A stretch of DNA of 6,891 nucleotides from contig CAZXYA010000506.1 in the NCBI GenBank assembly GCA_964644655.1, positions 1 to 6,891 of the forward strand, given 5' to 3'. This DNA comes from JAFMDF01 sp964644655. GTDB taxonomy: Bacteria; Bacteroidota; Bacteroidia; Chitinophagales; Saprospiraceae. Under the pieces are notes generated by a model. That model was given only the letters and a program-made list of their open reading frames with translations, did not search any database and was not told the origin of the DNA. This document shows positions 1-4,333 of this stretch, piece after piece. The position numbers and the translations under genes are program-made. Positions within the stretch are counted from its first letter, which is position 1; every line of letters begins with the position of its first letter.

Positions 1-2693
1 GGACTCGATTGGACTATGATGACTTACAAAGAAATACCAGCACTTTTGTTCGGCACCAACAGGAAGTAGAAAAACTGGTCTATTTTACAGTCTATGCCGA
101 GCAATTGCCCAATCCAGCCCAATCCAATCAATTTGGACAAGTCTATCAATTGTACGACCAAGCTGGTTGTATCACTAGCAAAGCTTTTGATTTTAAAGGC
201 AACCCATTAGCAGGTAGTCAGCAAGTTTGTAAAGATTATAAAAATACCATTGATTGGTCACCTTTACATGGGCTAACAGATATTAGTAGCATAGAAACTG
301 CAGCCCTTCCATTTTTAGAAACTGAAACCTTTACTACTTCTACTCTATATGATGCCTTAAATCGTCCTACCGAAGCTACAGTTCCCAATAATAGTATTAC
401 TGCTTACACCTACAACGAAGCTAATTTCTTGGAGACGATTAGCCTATCCCCTTCTGGAGGGGGTGCAGGGGGAGGAAAAATTATAGTCAAAAACATCAAC
501 TACGACGCCAAAGGACAACGTACCAAAATCCAATACGAAAATGGAGTAACAACGACCTATGAATATGAACGAGAAACCTTTAGGCTATCTCGATTAAGAA
601 GTACCCGAAGTAGCGATAATGCGGTTCTACAAGATTTACAATACCACTATGACCCAGTTGGCAACATCACCAATATCCGAGATGATGCCCAATCCACTAT
701 TTTCTTTGCCAATCAATTGATAGAACCTCATGCTTCCTATTATTACGACCCTTTATATCGCCTAATCAAAGCAACTGGTAGAGAACATATTGCCCAAAGC
801 AGTCAACCTAATAATCCAACACATTTTGAAATAGCCACCAATGCTAATGATGGACAAGCCATGCGTCGCTATATTCGCGCTTATGAATATGATGCATTAG
901 GCAATATTTTATCCGTCAATCACAAAGCGGGAATGGGAACAACCCATCAAAATAGTTGGAATAGAACCTATCAATATAAGGATGAAAGTTTTTTAGAAGC
1001 TGGAAAATATAATAATCGACTTACTGCTACGGTTTATCCCTCTGGAGGCGGCGCAGGAGGAGGAATCACCCAATCTTACACCCACGACATTCATGGCAAT
1101 ATGACTTCCATGTCTAATTTACCTTTAATGACATGGAATTTTGCCGACCAATTTAAAGAAGTGGATTTAGGGAGTGGAGGAAAGGAATATTATACCTATA
1201 CAATGGGAGGCGGAAAAGATTTTGGAGTACGAACTAGGAAGGTGACGGAAAAAGCGGGTGGGCAGATTTGTGACCGTATTTATGTGGGGGATTTTGAGGT
1301 TTATCGGGAGCGGACTATTGCTAATGGGGAGGAATTGGAGCGAGAGACTGTGCATATTCAGGGTGAGAATGGACGGATAGCTTTAGTGGATACTTTGATG
1401 ATAGAGAATGGTTCTGCTATTTCAAATTTGGTAGATATTATTCGCTTTCAGTTAAGTAATCATTTGGGGTCTTCAACGGTTGAGGTGGATAAGAATGGAA
1501 ATTTGATTTCTTATCAAGAATATTTTCCCTTTGGGGCAAGTAGTTATCGGGCTGGGAGGTCTAGTGCAGAAGTTCGATTAAAACGGTATCAGTATGTGGG
1601 AAAGGAACGGGATGAGGGTACAGATTTGGATTATTATGGGGCTCGATATTATGGGAGTTGGATATGTAGATTTGTAAGTGAAGATGATTTAAAAGATAAA
1701 TTTCCATTTTATACTCCATTTCAATACACTGGAAATAACCCAATAACTTTCTGGGACTTAGACGGAAGAGAAAAAGATAGTAACCCTACGACAAATGTTC
1801 CTATCAATGGTCAACAATTAACAATTGATAAAGAAATAAATAGTGAAGAAGGATTCCTATTGGAAGAGATAGAGGTAGTTGATACCGCTATTATATTACC
1901 TAAAAAAAAGAAAGGTTTTTGGGGAAAATTATGGGAAGGAACAAAGAGTTTTGTCAAAGGGTTTGCAAAAGGAGTCGTAATTGGTGTAGCAGGGGTATTT
2001 TTGGTCTCAGCACTTATAGCTTCAGGGGGGGCTTTAGCATTCGCCGGATATGGCATAATTGCTTACGGCGCATATCAAACGGGTAAATCTGGTTATGAGG
2101 TAGTTTCAGGAAAAGAGGCCTTTACCGGAGAAAAATTAAGCACTGAAGAAAGAATAGAAATGACTGGTGAATTAGTTGGAGCTTTTGTAGGTGGGGGACT
2201 TAAAGGAAGAGGGAATAGCAAAGTTAAAACTAAAACTAAAACTAAAACTCCTGAATTTTCTGAACCTACAAGTACCAAAGTTCCTGAATTTTCTGAACCT
2301 ACAAGTACATCTAATTCAAAAGCCAACACTCAAAGAACTTCTCTTATACAAGAAAGAGCTGATATAAATCCAAAATCTTTAACTCTAAAAGATAGTAAAT
2401 TAACGCAACACGCTCATCAATGGGGTCTAGGAGAAAAGGGAAAAGCTATATCAAAAGAACAATTATTTCAAATGAGAGAAAATGCATTAGGTATTTATAA
2501 AAACGCAATTGAAATTCGCCAAGGTAATTGGATGAATCCTAATGCAGGCGGACATTCAAAGGCATTATATTTTTTTGATGGAAAAAATTTCCTTGTAACA
2601 ACTAAGTCAGGGGAAATGATTACAATAATAAATCAAAATGCTAAAGGGAATAAGAATTTTAATAATGCAATTCCAATATGGTTTAATAAATAA
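1..2693 (+). CDS. Tc toxin C-component / Rhs YD-repeat protein with C-terminal effector tip (5' end outside window)
   Basis: This gene is open at the left edge. The codons before the TTG at 9 are in frame and read T-R, giving the repeat-like TRLDYDDLQR, so the TTG is not the true start. Residues below count from that TTG. The protein is full of YD repeats typical of TccC proteins: a GQVYQLYD / FDFKGN block (about 44-65), YDPVGNI (214-220) followed by an IRDDA segment, and ATGRE (255-259). The Rhs-associated core follows: EYFPFG (504-509), GKERD (531-535), DYYGARYYG (541-549), NNP (576-578) and D583-L-D585-G586. In known Tc toxins this part makes a hollow shell with the B component and cuts itself near the DxDG motif, releasing the C-terminal effector inside. 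About 307 residues follow the core as a variable tip. The first part of the gene may encode a B component, since B-C fusions exist. The stop is TAA at 2691. Confidence 0.93.
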   Translation, partial: TRLDYDDLQRNTSTFVRHQQEVEKLVYFTVYAEQLPNPAQSNQFGQVYQLYDQAGCITSKAFDFKGNPLAGSQQVCKDYKNTIDWSPLHGLTDISSIETAALPFLETETFTTSTLYDALNRPTEATVPNNSITAYTYNEANFLETISLSPSGGGAGGGKIIVKNINYDAKGQRTKIQYENGVTTTYEYERETFRLSRLRSTRSSDNAVLQDLQYHYDPVGNITNIRDDAQSTIFFANQLIEPHASYYYDPLYRLIKATGREHIAQSSQPNNPTHFEIATNANDGQAMRRYIRAYEYDALGNILSVNHKAGMGTTHQNSWNRTYQYKDESFLEAGKYNNRLTATVYPSGGGAGGGITQSYTHDIHGNMTSMSNLPLMTWNFADQFKEVDLGSGGKEYYTYTMGGGKDFGVRTRKVTEKAGGQICDRIYVGDFEVYRERTIANGEELERETVHIQGENGRIALVDTLMIENGSAISNLVDIIRFQLSNHLGSSTVEVDKNGNLISYQEYFPFGASSYRAGRSSAEVRLKRYQYVGKERDEGTDLDYYGARYYGSWICRFVSEDDLKDKFPFYTPFQYTGNNPITFWDLDGREKDSNPTTNVPINGQQLTIDKEINSEEGFLLEEIEVVDTAIILPKKKKGFWGKLWEGTKSFVKGFAKGVVIGVAGVFLVSALIASGGALAFAGYGIIAYGAYQTGKSGYEVVSGKEAFTGEKLSTEERIEMTGELVGAFVGGGLKGRGNSKVKTKTKTKTPEFSEPTSTKVPEFSEPTSTSNSKANTQRTSLIQERADINPKSLTLKDSKLTQHAHQWGLGEKGKAISKEQLFQMRENALGIYKNAIEIRQGNWMNPNAGGHSKALYFFDGKNFLVTTKSGEMITIINQNAKGNKNFNNAIPIWFNK
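450..476 (+). repeat. In-frame Gly-rich insert PSGGGAGGG, copy 1
   Basis: These nine codons encode P-S-G-G-G-A-G-G-G and form a G-rich island in otherwise AT-rich DNA. The same nine residues recur at 1038-1064. The insert lies between two YD-repeat strands, where TccC homologues have a variable loop, so it should be tolerated as a surface loop. The preceding bases (TATCCCC) also resemble those at copy 2 (TATCCC). Confidence 0.6.
1038..1064 (+). repeat. In-frame Gly-rich insert PSGGGAGGG, copy 2
   Basis: This encodes exactly the same nine residues as 450-476, but with several different third codon positions (for example GGC where copy 1 has GGG or GGT, and GGA where it has GGG). It lies in another loop between YD repeats, between TATVY and ITQSYTHD. 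The protein match is exact although the DNA has drifted. Confidence 0.6.
1770..2690 (+). other. Variable C-terminal effector (toxin) region of the Rhs/TccC protein
   Basis: This part (residues 588-894 of the visible protein) lies after the conserved core, where Rhs and TccC proteins carry exchangeable toxins. In order it shows: a polar linker; a basic patch (PKKKKGFWGKLW) at about 633-644; a Gly/Ala-rich hydrophobic stretch at about 656-689, which may form paired helices; a Lys/Thr and PEFSEPTST repeat linker; and a compact last domain of about 100 residues. The last domain has a KLTQHAHQWGL segment (H801, H803), then GGHSKALYFF (H849) and a beta-rich end. The HA..WG pattern followed by beta strands recalls colicin-D-like or other BECR-fold RNase toxins, but this is a resemblance by eye and the family is not established. 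No cognate immunity gene follows; Tc effectors are normally enclosed in the B-C cocoon and may not need one. Confidence 0.55.
2225..2308 (+). repeat. Tandem repeats in the linker before the toxin domain
   Basis: Four copies of the hexamer TAAAAC (2225-2248) encode an alternating Lys-Thr run. They are followed by two copies of a 27-base unit (2249-2275 and 2282-2308, spacing 33 bases) encoding PEFSEPTST twice. Both periods are multiples of three, so changes in copy number alter linker length without breaking the frame. The segment links the hydrophobic region to the last toxin domain. Confidence 0.85.
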
Positions 2694-2705
2694 GAAAGAA
2701 TTAAA

Positions 2706-2890
2706 AGTGATTTGATAAGACTAAGATTGATAAACTGCTGTGAGAAAACGACACATAAAAACCTTTTAAACTAAAAAACAGCAGTCATGTCAGACATCAT
2801 CGTTCGCATACGCCCAGAAAATGCAATTCCTCATCCTAGTTTTAGTGCACTAATAGTAGGAATGATAATAGAGATTAGGGATTTGAATAC
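2706..2890 (+). repeat. Leader-plus-gene-start duplication, copy 1
   Basis: This matches 4149-4333 at a constant offset of 1443 bases without gaps. By my count about 108 of the first 121 bases agree (2706-2826). Two blocks are identical: 2730-2749 (20 bases) and 2755-2784 (30 bases). The match continues more weakly through the first 34 codons of the following reading frame. Copy 1 covers most of the non-coding space after the Rhs gene and the start of the 48-codon frame at 2787. Confidence 0.92.
2735..2784 (+). promoter_or_regulatory. Inverted repeat in the leader, next to the start codon of the small frame
   Basis: The arms CTGCTGT (2735-2741) and ACAGCAG (2778-2784) are perfect complements around a 36-base A-rich loop. 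One further outer pair is possible (A2734 with T2785). The right arm ends two bases before the ATG at 2787, so a folded transcript would place the start codon at the base of the stem. The arms are also kept in the copy at 4178-4227. It lacks a following T run, so it is not a typical intrinsic terminator. A role in translation control or protein binding is an inference. Confidence 0.45.
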
Positions 2891-2933
2891 TCTAATTAAT
2901 GAGTTTGTAACTTCATACAACTACCCAATATGA
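2787..2933 (+). CDS. Small 48-codon frame duplicating the N-terminus of the TcA-like protein (likely gene relic)
   Basis: The frame begins ATG (2787) and stops at TGA (2931-2933). Its first 34 residues align without gaps to the TcA-like protein starting at 4230: MSDIIVRIRPEN here against MSDIIIRLRPEN there, and GMIIEIRDLN here against GMEIEVRELN there. The last 14 residues do not match and end abruptly. The upstream leader is also duplicated, including the inverted repeat and A-rich start region, so it could still be translated. The simplest reading is a truncated remnant of a second TcA-type gene start, left by duplication or recombination. A short functional peptide is possible, since most differences are conservative (V/I, I/L, I/V, D/E). 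Nothing shows a known fold or activity. Confidence 0.55.
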   Translation: MSDIIVRIRPENAIPHPSFSALIVGMIIEIRDLNTLINEFVTSYNYPI

Positions 2934-2973
2934 TAAACCAAAATAATTCTCATTAAACTCAAAACCCACAAAA

Positions 2974-4158
2974 ATGAAAAGAAGAAAAAACATCGACTGC
3001 CTAAACACCAACGAGCTTCACAACCTAAGAGAAGCCCTAACAGCCATATACCAACTACCAGCTAGCAACCCAAATAGCTATGCACTAATAGCAGGCTTAC
3101 ATGGTGACCCTCCACCACATCATTGCATCCATAGCAATACAGGCTTTCTATCTTGGCATCGAAAGTATTTATTAGCAATGGAAGATGCTTTGCGAACTGT
3201 TCATAATACGGTGACGCTACCCTATTGGAATTGGTCCTCTGGAAACACCACAGGTGTACCTGCTGCCTGTAGAAATCCAACCTATGTAGATAGAACAGGC
3301 GCAACCATACCCAATCCACTCTACAGCGCACCAAAACCAGCATCTTTAGGTGGAGGTAATACCAGCAGACGGTCAGATATTGACACGACTACTTTTGGAG
3401 ATTTAGCTACCACAGCTCAATCAGCCATTGCCAATAATAGCTGGTCAAGTTTTGTATCTGGTCTAAATAATGTACATGGTGGAGTACATGTTAGAATAGG
3501 TGGAGATATGCAGTCAGTGGCAACCGCAGGCTATGACCCCATTTTCCACCTACACCACTGCAATGTAGATAGACTATGGGCAAATTGGCAAGTTAGTCAT
3601 CCTGGTACCATGCCCGCAACAGAAGCTAATTTAGATTTACCCCCATTTCCTCGCCCATTTAGCAATATCTGGCATAAAGGAGGAGATTTTGAACATATCA
3701 GCGATTGGGATTATCATTATCAAAATTTCTGTTTCTTTTTTCCTAGAGATATTTTTTGGCCACGAGGACCAGTTTTTGAAATTCCATTAGGCCCTTGGAT
3801 TGAGGAATGTGATTGTATTAACCTTATACTTGATGGAGAAGATATGCCCATGCATACCCTAGAATTAAAAGTTTTTGTCAACCAACCAAAGGCCGATGGT
3901 CGCACAAAAACAATAGACAATCCTCATTTTGCTGGGTCCTTTGGCATATTCGGCATGGGAATGATGGAAGGTCACATGATGCATAAACGAGCCAAACAAC
4001 CCGTCAAATTAGGCTTAAATATTACGGAAGCATTGAGAAAAAATAGTAAAGCCAAAGATAAGGTTGCTACCATTACTTTAGTTCCGCTTTTTCCAGAAGG
4101 GAAGGCTGTTAAAACGAAACACTTGGATGTTCTAAAAGTCGATTTGGAAGTGAGTTGA
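2974..4158 (+). CDS. Tyrosinase / catechol-oxidase family type-3 copper enzyme with C-terminal beta domain
   Basis: This complete 394-residue protein uses two copper ions to oxidise phenols or catechols to quinones. Copper site A uses H43, H53 and H62 (in LSWHRKYLLAMED). C51-x-H53 is the spacing that forms a Cys-His thioether bond in fungal tyrosinases and molluscan haemocyanins. Site B uses H168, H172 and H195, the last in DPIFHLHHCNVDRLW. Both sites are intact, so an active enzyme is likely. Whether it hydroxylates monophenols cannot be read off; the residue after H168 is Gly, where some bacterial tyrosinases have Asn. An aromatic-rich linker (about 243-276) leads to a beta domain (about 285-394) with LKVFVNQP, HFAGSFG and TITLVPLF, like the C-terminal domain of polyphenol oxidases, which can shield the active site. 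I see no signal peptide. The start ATG follows an A-rich stretch. It lies between the Tc C and A genes, 40 bases after the small frame, and its last codons overlap leader copy 2. Confidence 0.95.
   Translation: MKRRKNIDCLNTNELHNLREALTAIYQLPASNPNSYALIAGLHGDPPPHHCIHSNTGFLSWHRKYLLAMEDALRTVHNTVTLPYWNWSSGNTTGVPAACRNPTYVDRTGATIPNPLYSAPKPASLGGGNTSRRSDIDTTTFGDLATTAQSAIANNSWSSFVSGLNNVHGGVHVRIGGDMQSVATAGYDPIFHLHHCNVDRLWANWQVSHPGTMPATEANLDLPPFPRPFSNIWHKGGDFEHISDWDYHYQNFCFFFPRDIFWPRGPVFEIPLGPWIEECDCINLILDGEDMPMHTLELKVFVNQPKADGRTKTIDNPHFAGSFGIFGMGMMEGHMMHKRAKQPVKLGLNITEALRKNSKAKDKVATITLVPLFPEGKAVKTKHLDVLKVDLEVS
3955..3984 (+). other. Met/His-rich loop in the tyrosinase C-terminal domain
   Basis: Residues 328-337 read MGMMEGHMMH: five Met and two His in ten residues, inside the beta domain just after HFAGSFG. 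Clusters of Met and His often bind Cu(I) in copper-transfer proteins. In Streptomyces tyrosinases a separate 'caddie' protein delivers copper. No such gene is seen here, so this loop might load or hold copper in cis. That role is inferred from composition only. Confidence 0.35.
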
Positions 4159-4333
4159 TAAGATTTAGATTTATAAACTGCTGTGAGAAAACTACAAATA
4201 AAAACCTTTTAAACTAAAAAACAGCAGCAATGTCAGACATCATAATTCGTCTACGCCCAGAAAATACAATCGCAGCAGGAGCTTTTACCAGCCTATTATC
4301 TGGAATGGAGATAGAAGTTAGGGAACTTAATGC
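4149..4333 (+). repeat. Leader-plus-gene-start duplication, copy 2 (upstream of the TcA-like gene)
   Basis: This is the partner of 2706-2890. Its first ten bases are the last codons and stop of the tyrosinase gene (TGA at 4156-4158), so the tyrosinase 3' end falls inside the repeat. The leader then runs without a gap to the ATG at 4230. The conserved blocks are 4173-4192 and 4198-4227. Confidence 0.92.
4178..4227 (+). promoter_or_regulatory. Inverted repeat in the leader of the TcA-like gene
   Basis: The arms CTGCTGT (4178-4184) and ACAGCAG (4221-4227) are identical to those at 2735-2784, with the same 36-base spacing. The right arm ends two bases before the TcA start codon. The region between them carries the A-rich stretch that replaces a Shine-Dalgarno site in Bacteroidota, so folding or protein binding here could affect translation start. 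No clear TTTG / TAnnTTTG-type promoter is visible in the leader, so the gene may be transcribed together with the tyrosinase. Confidence 0.45.

Noticed and set aside
9..11. TTG at 9 as the true start of the Rhs gene
   Set aside because: The frame is open to the window edge, the codons before it fit a YD-repeat motif (TRLDYD), and TccC proteins have more sequence upstream of this block.
1167..2329. Minus-strand reading frames inside the Rhs gene (near 1167-1355, 1561-1743, 1811-2056 and 2093-2329)
   Set aside because: They lie opposite a clearly coding frame with conserved motifs, and their translations are low-complexity (Pro-, Ser- or Leu/Val-rich) without recognisable domains.
2735..2784. 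Intrinsic transcription terminator after the Rhs gene
   Set aside because: The stem is only seven or eight pairs with a 36-base loop and has no T run after it. It ends beside a start codon and is repeated before the TcA gene, which fits a leader element better.
2706..2786. Bacteroidota-type promoter (TTTG with TAnnTTTG) in the leader
   Set aside because: A TTTG occurs at 2711, but no TAnnTTTG lies at the expected distance and the TTTG is not kept in the second copy (GTTG).
2934..2973. Immunity gene for the Rhs effector between the Rhs gene and the tyrosinase
   Set aside because: The only frame in the gap after the Rhs gene is the 48-codon TcA-start copy. The 40 bases after it hold no gene, just the A-rich start context of the tyrosinase.
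2706..4333. Insertion sequence or composite transposon around the tyrosinase
   Set aside because: The flanking copies are direct repeats of a leader and gene start, without terminal inverted repeats of the whole unit and without a transposase.
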